Source: SMWN01 sp965221455
GTDB taxonomy: Bacteria; Pseudomonadota; Gammaproteobacteria; Eutrophobiales; Eutrophobiaceae
Length of the DNA stretch: 64,000 nt
NCBI GenBank assembly: GCA_965221455.1
Contig: OZ244890.1
Span: 1,178,001-1,242,000 of the forward strand
Reading direction: 5' to 3'
In this document: one piece after another, positions 36,371 to 44,894 of the stretch
How positions within the stretch are numbered: position 1 is the stretch's first letter
Layout of the letters: the number at the start of each line of letters is the position of its first letter
The notes under the pieces: generated by a model
What the model was told of the DNA's origin: nothing
The model's database searches: none
What the model saw: only the letters and a program-made list of their open reading frames with translations
Translations under genes and position numbers: made by a program

Positions 36371-36549
36371 TATGTATTCTCTCTATAACTTAATTGTTTC
36401 AAATTTTGTTTAATCTGAATATCCAGGGCTTGTGCTGTGTTCATTTGCTCAAATAGCGTTTGGCTGAGTTTTTGCATTTTATATAATATTGAACTCATTT
36501 TTTGATAAATATTTGCCAGTACTTTTGTGCCGTTAACTTTGGTGTATTC
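36370..36549 (-). pseudogene. Decayed hsdM C-terminal tail, copy 2
   Basis: About 60 open codons end at TAA (36370-36372), one base overlapping the HEPN start. The last 35 read KLSQTLFEQM ... IKQNLKQLSYRE and match the intact HsdM end (ALSQQLFAQMDNAEQLDDAI then RKNLKQLGYR). The preceding residues (ASNEYTKVNGTKVLANIYQK) do not match HsdM clearly. It lies between MNT1 and HEPN2 and looks like the 3' scar of an hsdM that once preceded this HEPN gene. Confidence 0.7.
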
Positions 36550-36557
36550 ATTACTGG

Positions 36558-36887
36558 CTATAACAAGTCGTGATGAGTGAACAGTATTTTGTTGTGGTCA
36601 TCGATATGTTTTTTAATAAGAGGTGGACAGGCTATAAAATGATAGGCTTTTATATCAACTCTAAGTCCTGGGTTGCTTTCATCAAAAAGCGTATTTAGGC
36701 GATCTATATCCTGCCGCTTTGTGTTTCCATACAATACTAAATCAATATCCGAATGTTCTTTGTAGTCACCGTTTGATCTAGATCCCAAAATACCCACTTT
36801 ATCAATTTGTTGTTTGTAGGCACTCAGTATTTCAAGAATAATGATTAATTCATTTTTTGATAGCCCATGATTGATACTGTTATTCAT
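36558..36887 (-). CDS. MNT-domain nucleotidyltransferase, MntA-like (copy 1)
   Basis: A 109-residue minimal nucleotidyltransferase with the motif GILGSRSNGDYKEHSDIDLV (GSxxxxGDY..SDxDL) and a third acid in LRVDIKAYHF. MntA-type enzymes AMPylate and neutralise the adjacent HEPN toxin. It overlaps the HEPN gene upstream by four bases, the standard HEPN-MNT operon layout. It is a free-standing copy, unlike the second MNT, which is fused to HsdS. Confidence 0.88.
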   Translation of the reverse strand: MNNSINHGLSKNELIIILEILSAYKQQIDKVGILGSRSNGDYKEHSDIDLVLYGNTKRQDIDRLNTLFDESNPGLRVDIKAYHFIACPPLIKKHIDDHNKILFTHHDLL

Positions 36888-37309
36888 TGCTGCATGATTT
36901 CATCAAATAATTTATCGTAAAATGCTTCAAATAAAACTAAATAATGTTTTTCTATAAAATTTTCAATCACTTCTTTAAAGACGTTATTATCATAAACATG
37001 ACTTATTTTGTTACGATCATCCAGGGCTTTCATCCACTCTTCACGGTTAGTGATAATTTTTGCTTCAATTGCTTTTACAATAACTGTTTTAGGCGTGATT
37101 TTATCTAATACGACCCCTTCATTTTGCAAATAGTCTTTGAGAGTTTTCCATGCCAGTTCCCAGGTATATTCAAAACGTTGAATAACCCCCTCTTCTTCCA
37201 AAGCAGATAATCCTTTCTCGCTTTTTAATTCCAATGCTTCACGCAATAAAGAAAATGCGCGTTTATAATTGTCAAAGCGATACTGCCATCTTGGTTTATC
37301 TTTATTCAC
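36884..37309 (-). CDS. HEPN-domain protein, HepT / HI0074-like (copy 1)
   Basis: A 141-residue all-helical protein with the family pattern EGVIQRFEYTWELAWKTLKD and the HEPN R-x4-H motif in DDRNKISHVYD near residue 105. The tyrosine two residues past the histidine is the position AMPylated in characterised HepT proteins. The start codon is GTG at 37309 and overlaps the TGA of a decayed hsdM tail, so translation was inherited from an hsdM-HEPN junction. It pairs with MNT copy 1 through a four-base overlap. Confidence 0.88.
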   Translation of the reverse strand: MNKDKPRWQYRFDNYKRAFSLLREALELKSEKGLSALEEEGVIQRFEYTWELAWKTLKDYLQNEGVVLDKITPKTVIVKAIEAKIITNREEWMKALDDRNKISHVYDNNVFKEVIENFIEKHYLVLFEAFYDKLFDEIMQQ

Positions 37310-37592
37310 AGCTTTTCTCTAAATCCCAATTGTGTCAGGTTATGTTTTATTTCATCGTCCAGTTGTTTGGATGTTTGCATTTGTTTATAAAGAGTTTGGC
37401 TGAGTGCTGTCATGTTTGCTTCAAATACGCCTTCGTCTTCTGCACTTTCCTTAATGCCGACATAACGTCCGGGGGTGAGGATGTAGTCGTTGTTTTTAAT
37501 GTCTGCAAGACTTGCTGATTTGCAATATCCCCCAACCTCACCTCACGCCAGCCTTCTGGCGATTTTTGTTGTTGCTTATCTAAATTAGTCAT
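37306..37592 (-). pseudogene. Chimeric scar: hsdS beginning joined to hsdM C-terminal tail, copy 1
   Basis: From the ATG at 37592, 24 codons give an HsdS-like opening (SPEGWREVRLGDIAN, compare LPEGWREVRLGDVAN in the intact hsdS). Around 37521 the frame shifts and the sequence becomes an HsdM C-terminus (KSASLADIKNNDYIL, TPGRYVGIKESAEDEGVFEA, ALSQTLYKQM) ending at TGA 37306-37308. The intact HsdM has nearly the same stretch (KSASLEDIKNNDHIL). At the junction the two parents share a short TATTGCAAAT-like run, which fits a microhomology-mediated recombination. Confidence 0.8.
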
Positions 37593-37600
37593 TTTTATCC

Positions 37601-37709
37601 AGGTGGGCTACAAGATTGTTTGTGCCGCATAAGTGGGACACAAGATTGTTTGTGCCGCATAAGTGGGACACAAGATTATTTGTGCTGCACAAGTGGGCTA
37701 CAAGATTAT
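37601..37709. repeat. 30-bp tandem repeat, 3.6 copies
   Basis: Units start at 37601, 37631, 37661 and 37691 (partial), with core AAGTGGGACACAAGATTGTT. They fill the gap between the fic stop codon and the decayed hsdS start, and the last partial unit touches the fic stop. No coding role seen. Confidence 0.9.
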
Positions 37710-38820
37710 CTTCCATCAGCGATATCAATTAATTTTTTAAAAACATATAAATTTGGTCGTCTACCTTCACCTTGCATAGACATTAAAATGTCTTCTTTTA
37801 CAAATTTATTTAAAAGCCTTTGGGCTGTTGAAACAGGTATTTTGGATTTTTTATAAAATTCAGGAGAAAAAAAGTAACTATTTTTAAAAATAAAATCCAG
37901 GGCTGTTATTCCATATGGAGATTTACTTATTTCCGGAATTTTCGCTTTCAGGTCATTGTAAAAATCAACAATTTCTTTTGCTCTTGATAAATTTGCTGTT
38001 GCCTGTTCCCTGATTCCTTCAAGAAAGAAACGACACCATTCTTTCCAGTGATTTTTTTTGGATACTGCAAGAAGTAAGTCGTAATAACTATCCCGGTTTT
38101 TCTCAAAATAGCGACTAATGTAAAAAGAGGGGCTACCTAAAATTTTCTTATCAGTTAAATAAAGTGGAATTAATAATCTGCCTACGCGCCCATTGCCATC
38201 TAAAAAGGGATGGATTGCTTCAAATTCCGCGTGTAATAATGCGATCTTTATTAAATCATCATAATCGTTGTTGTTATGGAGGTATTTATCAAAATTTTGT
38301 ATCGCTTTGTTGATGTGTGGAGCGTCAATCGGAATAAAACGGCAGTCTCAAGATTATTTCCACCAACCCAAACCGGAATTTTTCTAAATTCTCCCGGCGA
38401 TTTATTTTTTCCTCTTACGCCTGCCATTAGTTTTTTATGAATTTGTTTTACCAATCTTTGCGCTAAAGGCAATTTGGCAAGCTGCCTGGTGCCTAATTCC
38501 AAAGCCTTGCGATAATTCAAAATTTCGGCCAGTTCATTTCTTTTATCCGCAGACAATCCCTTCAATCCCTTCAATCCCTTGCCTTTAAGGGCTTCAAATT
38601 CCATAACTTCTGTTAATGTGGATTGTGTGCCTTCTATTCTTGAAGATAGAACCGCTTCTTGTGTAAAGAGAGGGGATAAAAGTATTTGACTGTTTGGCAT
38701 AGAGGATAAAAATCCGTCATATCTGCCTAATTCTGTTCTGGCTTCACTGACAAGTTGAAGCATTGAATTATCCAGTTTTATTTTGGGTGGGAATTTAGTG
38801 TAATGATATTTAACGGCCAT
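37706..38820 (-). pseudogene. Fic-family protein with one frameshift
   Basis: Fic enzymes usually transfer AMP to target proteins. The first 160 codons from 38820 give a normal Fic N-terminus, including the inhibitory-helix motif SSRIEG (S-xxx-E-G) and PGEFRKIPVWVGG. Near 38344 the frame breaks; in the next frame the protein resumes FIPIDAPHINKAIQNF and continues through the intact catalytic motif HPFLDGNGRVGR to a winged-helix end and the stop at 37706. A single missing base explains the break, so this is a recent pseudogene, a sequencing error or a phase switch. It lies four bases after hsdM. Confidence 0.85.
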
Positions 38821-38824
38821 TGTT

Positions 38825-40378
38825 TTATCTGTACCCCAATTGTTTCAGGTTTTTCCTGATGGCGTCATCCAATTGTTCGGCATTATCCATTTGTGCAAAT
38901 AACTGTTGGCTTAATGCTGTCATTTTTTCTTCAAACACGCCTTCGTCTTCTTCATTTTCCTTAATGCCGACATAACGTCCGGGGGTGAGGATGTGGTCGT
39001 TGTTTTTAATGTCTTCAAGACTTGCTGATTTACAATAGCCTGCGATATCCTGATAGTCCGTGCCTTGTTGCCAGTTGTGATAGGTGCCGGTGATCGTGTT
39101 GAGATCATCACTTGTGAGTTCTTTGTGGACTCTATCTATCATCGTGCCCATTTCCCGTGCGTCAATAAACAGGGTTTGTCCGCTTCTGTCCTGATGTTTT
39201 TGGTGATGTGCAAGTTTGGTGCGTTTGTTTTTTCTGATAAACCATAAACACACAGGAATTTGGACGGTGTAGAAAAGTTGTCCGGGCAGGGCAATCATGC
39301 AATCTATTAAATCGTTTTCCATGAGCTTTTGACGAATTGCGCCCTCGGTCTTGGTGGTGCTTGACATGGAGCCATTGGCAAGCACAAAGCCGGCCACGCC
39401 TTTTTCCGATAGTTTGGAAACCATGTGCAAAATCCAGCCATAATTGGCGTTGCCGGTAGGCGGCAGTTCATAACCCGAGAAGCGTGGATCATCTGTCAGC
39501 TCATCTTTGGCACGCCAATCTTCTTGGTTAAAAGGCGGGTTTGCCATGATGTAGTCGGCTTTAAGATCAGGGTGTTGGTCCTTGAAAAAAGTATCGGCGG
39601 GCACAGCACCCAAATTGTTACTGATACCCCGAATGGCCAGATTCATTTTTGCCAATTTATAGGTGGTTGATGTGGCTTCCTGACCGTAAATTGAAATATG
39701 TTTCTGATTGCCCTGGTGGCTTTGGACAAATTTTATCGACTGCACAAACATACCGCCCGAGCCACAACAGGGATCATAAATCTTGCCGGAATAAGGCTCT
39801 ATCATATTGGCGATAAGATCGACAATGCAGTTGGGGGTATAGAATTCGCCGCCTTTTTTACCTTCGCTGGCGGCAAACTTGCCTAAAAAATATTCGTAAA
39901 CCTTGCCGACAATATCCTGTTTATGATCTTTTGTGGTGTCGATGTTGTTAATCGTATCCACCAAAGCTGATAATTTGCCGGGATCCAGTCCAATGCGGGA
40001 AAAATAATTATCAGGTAACACGCCTCGCAATGCCGGGTTGTTTTTCTCGATAGTGTGCAGTGCTGTATCAATTTTAAGAGCGATGTTTTCCTGCTTGGCA
40101 TTTTTCTTGATATCGTTCCAGCGGGATTCTTCAGGCAGATAAAATATATTTTTCATGGTGTAAAACTCGTCCTTGTCGATATAGGATCCCTGCCCCTCAG
40201 CTATCAATTCTTGTCGTCGCTGTTCAAATTTATCGCTGATAAATTTCAGGAAGATCAAACCCAATACAACATGCTTGTATTCGGAAGACTCAATACTGCC
40301 ACGCAGCTTGTTCGCCGAGTCCCACAGCGTTTCCTCGATTGATTTTTGTTTTTTCGGTGCCGTTGCTTTTTTTGCCAT
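38825..40378 (-). CDS. hsdM: Type I DNA methyltransferase, M subunit
   Basis: HsdM methylates adenine at the site set by HsdS. The N-terminal helical domain (IEETLWDSANKLRGSIESSE) is followed by GKKGGEFYTPNCIVDLI, the SAM-binding motif I DPCCGSGGMFVQ and the catalytic NPPF (IMANPPFNQEDW), with the C-terminal helices ALSQQLFAQMDNAEQ. I start it at 40378 (MAKKATAPKKQ), giving 517 residues. The in-frame extension up to 40453 spells the end of a broken helix-turn-helix gene (RFRKSKGYAWIKEQI) and is not part of HsdM. It heads the RM island; fic follows after four bases. Confidence 0.93.
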   Translation of the reverse strand: MAKKATAPKKQKSIEETLWDSANKLRGSIESSEYKHVVLGLIFLKFISDKFEQRRQELIAEGQGSYIDKDEFYTMKNIFYLPEESRWNDIKKNAKQENIALKIDTALHTIEKNNPALRGVLPDNYFSRIGLDPGKLSALVDTINNIDTTKDHKQDIVGKVYEYFLGKFAASEGKKGGEFYTPNCIVDLIANMIEPYSGKIYDPCCGSGGMFVQSIKFVQSHQGNQKHISIYGQEATSTTYKLAKMNLAIRGISNNLGAVPADTFFKDQHPDLKADYIMANPPFNQEDWRAKDELTDDPRFSGYELPPTGNANYGWILHMVSKLSEKGVAGFVLANGSMSSTTKTEGAIRQKLMENDLIDCMIALPGQLFYTVQIPVCLWFIRKNKRTKLAHHQKHQDRSGQTLFIDAREMGTMIDRVHKELTSDDLNTITGTYHNWQQGTDYQDIAGYCKSASLEDIKNNDHILTPGRYVGIKENEEDEGVFEEKMTALSQQLFAQMDNAEQLDDAIRKNLKQLGYR

Positions 40379-40573
40379 CTTCCACTTGTTCTCTTTCGTT
40401 TTGAGTATCTGTTCTTTTATCCACGCATAGCCCTTACTTTTACGGAAGCGCATGAACCGCCCACTTTAGTAACCCGGTAACTGCGTCTCTGCAAGCAGGT
40501 GACAGGCTGTTTTTCCGGCGAGCTTGAGATTGCTTGCCACTTTTTTAATGGCAAAAATATCATTATCTGCCAT
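40379..40573 (-). pseudogene. Decayed excisionase-type helix-turn-helix gene upstream of hsdM
   Basis: From the ATG at 40573 the frame reads MADNDIFAIKKVASNLKL, then GKTACHLLAETQLPGY and a stop. This is the first half of the small HTH proteins often found before hsdM (typically ending KLPGFKVGGSWRFRKSDI). The second half is present but displaced by two single-base changes: KVGGS in one frame, then RFRKSKGYAWIKEQI in the frame that runs into hsdM. Loss of this regulator could change expression of the island. Confidence 0.75.
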
Positions 40574-40702
40574 CGTGTATTGAACCTTAATCAAAATTGA
40601 GCTTGATTGCGAAGATGACGCAAAAATAAGCAAGTGGCCTTGAATGATCAGAATTTTTGCTGCCCAGAAAAGATTATACAGACAAGTTCTATATTTATGT
40701 TT

Positions 40703-40759
40703 CTGATGCCGGATGAAAATGGCTTGCGTCCAGTGGCCGAGATTGCCGGGGCGGTGGAA
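40703..40759 (+). repeat. 57-bp displaced fragment of the RND permease gene
   Basis: Matches 25093-25149 inside the RND permease with four mismatches (common core GAGATTGCCGGGGCGGTGGA). It encodes nothing here. Similarity outside the 57 bases is weak. It lies 15.6 kb from its source, between the RM island and the large repeat array. Confidence 0.85.
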
Positions 40760-40978
40760 AGGTGTCAATTGCCCAAAATGGCTGTTTACTATACAAAACT
40801 GAACCGACTGTAGCTTTTCTACCGATAATCATTCTGGATTGATTAACTAACGCTTCATCGTGTTTACCATTTATCTTCCAGAACCATAAACAGGTATTTC
40901 CCCAAGGAAACGGCGATCAAGAGAGACTTTCTTTCTCCACAAAACACGCCAAAAAGCCCCCGAGCGGTAGCGGATCCG

Positions 40979-43108
40979 CTGGATCCCCGCTTTCGCGGGG
41001 ATGACGTGGGGGTGCGGGGATGACGAGGAGGTGCGGGGATGACGAGGAGGTTCGGGAATGACGTGGGGTGCGGGAATGGCTTAGGGAGCGAGACAGGATC
41101 CAGTGCGCAAGTCCCACCACCCCATTCGTCATACCAATCGTCCCACTTCGTCATACCGGCCACCCTCGTCATACCGGTCACTCTCGTCATACCGGCTACC
41201 CTCGTCATACCGGCCTTGAGCCGGTATCCAGTTTTCCTGCAATGGAGGAGGTTCGGGAATGACGCGGAGGTGCGGGGATGACGTGGGTGTCGGGAATGGC
41301 TTAGGGGGCGAGACAGGATCCAGTGCGCAAGTCCCACCACCCCATTCGTCATACCATTCGTCCCACTTCGTCATACCGGCCACCCTCATCATACTGGCCT
41401 TGAGCCGGTATCCAGTTTTCCTGCAATGGAGGAGGTTCGGGAATGACGAGGAGGTGCGGGGATGACGTGGGGTTCGGGAATGGCTTAGGGAGCGAGACAG
41501 GATCCAGTGCGCAAGTCCCGCCACCCCATTCGTCATACCAATCGTCCCACTTCGTCATACTGGCCACCCTCATCATACCGGCCACTCTCGTCATACCGGC
41601 CTTGAGCCGGTATCCAGTTTTCCTGCAATGGAGGAGGTTCGGGGATGACGTGGGTGTCGGGAATGGCTTAGGGGGCGAGACAGGATCCAGTGCGCAAGTC
41701 CCGCCACCCCATTCGTCATACCATTCGTCCCACTTCGTCATACCGGCCACCCTCATCATACTGGCCTTGAGCCGGTATCCAGTTTTCCTGCAATGGAGGA
41801 GGTTCGGGAATGACGAGGAGGTGCGGGGATGACGTGGGGTTCGGGAATGGCTTAGGGAGCGAGACAGGATCCAGTGCGCAAGTCCCACCACCCCATTCGT
41901 CATACCAATCGTCCCACTTCGTCATACTGGCCACCCTCATCATACCGGCCACTCTCGTCATACCGGCCTTGAGCCGGTATCCAGTTTTCCTGCAATGGAG
42001 GAGGTTCGGGGATGACGTGGTGGTCGGGAATGGCTTAGGGAGCGAGACAGGATCCAGTGCGCAATTCCCACCACCCCATTCGTCATACCAATCGTCCCAC
42101 TTCGTCATACCGGTCACTCTCGTCATACCGGTCACTCTCGTCATACCGGCCTTGAGCCGGTATCCAGTTTTCCTGCAATGGAGGAGGTTCGGGAATGACG
42201 CGGAGGTTCGGGGATGACGTGGGTGTCGGGAATGGCTTAGGGGGCGAGACAGGATCCAGTGCGCAAGTCCCACCACCCCATTCGTCATACCAATCGTCCC
42301 ACTTCGTCATACTGGCCACCCTCGTCATACCGGCCTTGAGCCGGTATCCAGTTTTCCTGCAATGGAGGAGGTTCGGGAATGACGCGGAGGTGCGGGGATG
42401 ACGTGGGTGTCGGGAATGGCTTAGGGGGCGAGACAGGATCCAGTGCGCAAGTCCCACCACCCCATTCGTCATACCATTCGTCCCACTTCGTCATACCGGC
42501 CACCCTCATCATACTGGCCTTGAGCCGGTATCCAGTTTTCCTGCAATGGAGGAGGTTCGGGAATGACGAGGAGGTGCGGGGATGACGTGGGGTTCGGGAA
42601 TGGCTTAGGGAGCGAGACAGGATCCAGTGCGCAAGTCCCACCACCCCATTCGTCATACCAATCGTCCCACTTCGTCATACCGGCCTTGAGCCGGTATCCA
42701 GTTTTTCTGCAATGGAGGAGGTGCGGGGATGACGTGGGTGTCGGGAATGGCTTAGGGGGCGAGACAGGATCCAGTGCGCAAGTCCCACCACCCCATTCGT
42801 CATACCAATCGTCCCACTTCGTCATACCGGTCACTCTCGTCATACCGGTCACTCTCGTCATACCGGCCTTGAGCCGGTATCCAGTTTTCCTGCAATGGAG
42901 GAGGTTCGGGAATGACGCGGAGGTTCGGGGATGACGTGGGTGTCGGGAATGGCTTAGGGGGCGAGACAGGATCCAGTGCGCAAGTCCCACCACCCCATTC
43001 GTCATACCAATCGTCCCACTTCGTCATACCGGCTACCCTCGTCATACCGGCCACTCTCGTCATACCGGCCTTGAGCCGGTATCCAGTTTTCCTGCAATGG
43101 CAGAATAC
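40979..43108. repeat. Eleven-copy higher-order tandem array, about 184-bp unit
   Basis: The landmark CTTAGGG...GCGAGACAGGATCC recurs with its ggatcc at about 41097, 41317, 41501, 41684, 41868, 42051, 42253, 42437, 42621, 42768 and 42970. Spacings are 220, 184, 183, 184, 183, 202, 184, 184, 147 and 202. Lengths differ in steps near 18 because each unit holds a variable number of 18-bp subrepeats of the type ACCCTCGTCATACCGGCC. Each unit ends in a palindrome (ATACCGGC-cttga-GCCGGTAT) followed by CCAGTTTTCCTGCAATGG. There are few stops in several frames, but the translations are low-complexity and present on both strands, so I regard it as non-coding. Confidence 0.95.
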
Positions 43109-43329
43109 CCAAGCTCCTTAAAGGAAACGGCGATCATACGAATCGGTCTTTACGGGTTTGACGTTTCTTTTGGCACTATTCAGAATTAGAGAAATTCAAC
43201 TGGGCGGGCATCAATAAGGCACCTGAGAGAAAGTGAACAATTTAATGGGTATTATCTTCTTAAACCAGACTTGTTCGCATATTCCCTAAGCCTTTTGGAC
43301 AATTTGCGGGGTCATTAGTAGTCGCACAA

Positions 43330-44883
43330 TTATCTAATTGGATCCTTCACGGTCTCTGGAAATACGACCCGGAAGCCCACGTCGTCACTGCTGTAATTAG
43401 GCGGTGCCTCGCCGGATTGATTCACCTGCCCGCCCTCGGCGGGCAGCCTGAAATTGCCGCCCTTGATTATCAGTGTGTAGGCATTGCCACGTAGTATGGA
43501 GGTGCCGGTCCACTCCGCGACATTGCCGGACAATCCAAAGATAGCGTGCAGGCTTTGATCCCTTGAAGCGGTAACCTCCAGCGTTTTCCCCCCGGCGTGG
43601 TCGTGATGGCGATCAATGGCCACTTGCGGCCGATAATCATTGCCATAAGGAAATCGAGTAAGCCGGGCACCGGCAAGTGCTTGCCATTCGTTTGCGGTCG
43701 GGAGTCTGCCACCGACCCAGCGGGCAAATGCCCAGGCACTCCACCAGGTAATTCGGGTGACCGGGTGCTGCGGTGCCTGTTTTTGTTGTTGCCAGTTTTC
43801 CGGCTTATGGGAAATGGATTGCGGCTGTTTGGGATGGTTGTAAAAACCGGCGATAACCAGCGGGTCAAGCAGAAAGCGGGCATACAGTTGCCGAGTCACT
43901 TCATATCGCATCACCTGTAGCCGAATGCTACTGTCCTCAATTGGGAATTCTTTCAGGGCCGCTGCCTGGTTGTCTTGCAGATGGCCCAATAAGGCGGGAA
44001 TTTTCGCTTTTTCGTGTGGCCCGATAGTATATTTACCGGCTGGTATCGGAACAATCCCGGTGTTTCCTCCCCAGGGTAGCGGCTGTTGGCTAACAGGCGT
44101 TTGCAGCCCCTCGTAGACGCAGCGAAATCCGGTAAATTGGGAGCGGAAGTCTGCCGGTGCAGAGCGTCTGATAAGGTTAAGCGATTGCAGGCGGGAGGGT
44201 CTGTGATAGGCATTGCCGCCCATCAGCACTGGCTGTTCACCAAGTGTTGTCCATTCCAGCAGGCTCGTTCCAATATCTTCAACGCCTTCCGGCGTTGCTG
44301 TTTCCGGGTAATTTCCGCAGGCACGGGGAATATTCAGCACGGGGTCTCGATAGCGCCCGCCGGAGGTATTAAAATGATCGCCCCAGGGATACAGTCTTTT
44401 TTCCGTGCCTGCGCTGATCGCTTCAAACTCTTCGCTGCTGGGCAGTCGTCCGCCGCTGGCCCGGCAATAGGCCCAGGCATCAAAGAAGCTGAGTCCGCCC
44501 GCCGGCGTATCCAGTTGTCCCAGTATTTTATGGTCTTCGGTTTGGCTTTTGTATACCCATTCTTGCGGTTGCCAGCGATGAGCTGGCGGCGGTTGCGTGG
44601 CTATCGCCCGCCAGTGGGCAAAGCGGCGAAATTGGCCCTGGCTGACTTCACAGCGATCTACCCGGAGCGTGGGCAGTGAAATGGTTTCCGGACTTCTGGC
44701 AAATTGCCGCAACAAGGCCCGCGATCCTTGTAGAAAGCGGGTATGTTCCTGGATCACTTTATCCAGAGGATGGGAGATATTGGCACGCTCAATATTGACT
44801 TGTTGTAAGTCCAGGGCAGCAGGCGGCAGGTATACCCACCGCCACCATATAAACGCCAGCAGGAATATAACGCCGATTATCAA
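43330..44883 (-). CDS. Membrane-anchored protein with two SUMF/formylglycine-generating-enzyme-type domains
   Basis: A 517-residue protein with an N-terminal membrane anchor (IIGVIFLLAFIWWRWVYL) and two copies of the FGE-sulfatase fold. Copy 1 spans about residues 65-255 (SFFDAWAYCRASGGRLPSSE, RLYPWGD, TGFRCVYEG). Copy 2 spans about 275-515 (VPIPAGKYTIGP, WWSAWAFARWVGGRLPTANE, FPYGNDY, SGNVAEWTGT, DDVGFRVVFP). The fold is used for formylglycine formation in sulfatases but also as a ligand-binding or structural module; no sulfatase is nearby. The start appears to be TTG at 44883. It is the last gene of the channel operon, 11 bases after the preceding gene, and its domains are expected in the periplasm. 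Confidence 0.85.
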   Translation of the reverse strand: MIIGVIFLLAFIWWRWVYLPPAALDLQQVNIERANISHPLDKVIQEHTRFLQGSRALLRQFARSPETISLPTLRVDRCEVSQGQFRRFAHWRAIATQPPPAHRWQPQEWVYKSQTEDHKILGQLDTPAGGLSFFDAWAYCRASGGRLPSSEEFEAISAGTEKRLYPWGDHFNTSGGRYRDPVLNIPRACGNYPETATPEGVEDIGTSLLEWTTLGEQPVLMGGNAYHRPSRLQSLNLIRRSAPADFRSQFTGFRCVYEGLQTPVSQQPLPWGGNTGIVPIPAGKYTIGPHEKAKIPALLGHLQDNQAAALKEFPIEDSSIRLQVMRYEVTRQLYARFLLDPLVIAGFYNHPKQPQSISHKPENWQQQKQAPQHPVTRITWWSAWAFARWVGGRLPTANEWQALAGARLTRFPYGNDYRPQVAIDRHHDHAGGKTLEVTASRDQSLHAIFGLSGNVAEWTGTSILRGNAYTLIIKGGNFRLPAEGGQVNQSGEAPPNYSSDDVGFRVVFPETVKDPIR

Positions 44884-44894
44884 TACGCCTGGTT

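Noticed and set aside
40979..43108. Many overlapping open frames of 70-190 residues on both strands in the repeat array
   Set aside because: They are by-products of a GC-rich repeat with few stops. The translations are the same low-complexity peptide in shifted copies, with no ribosome-binding sites and no family resemblance.
40979..43108. Possible CRISPR array
   Set aside because: The whole unit is repeated, including what would be spacers; there are no unique spacers of constant length and no cas genes.
43109..43329. Stretch between the repeat array and the SUMF gene
   Set aside because: Examined for genes, RNA and transposon ends. Apart from the 16-bp repeat at 43121-43136 nothing supportable is seen.
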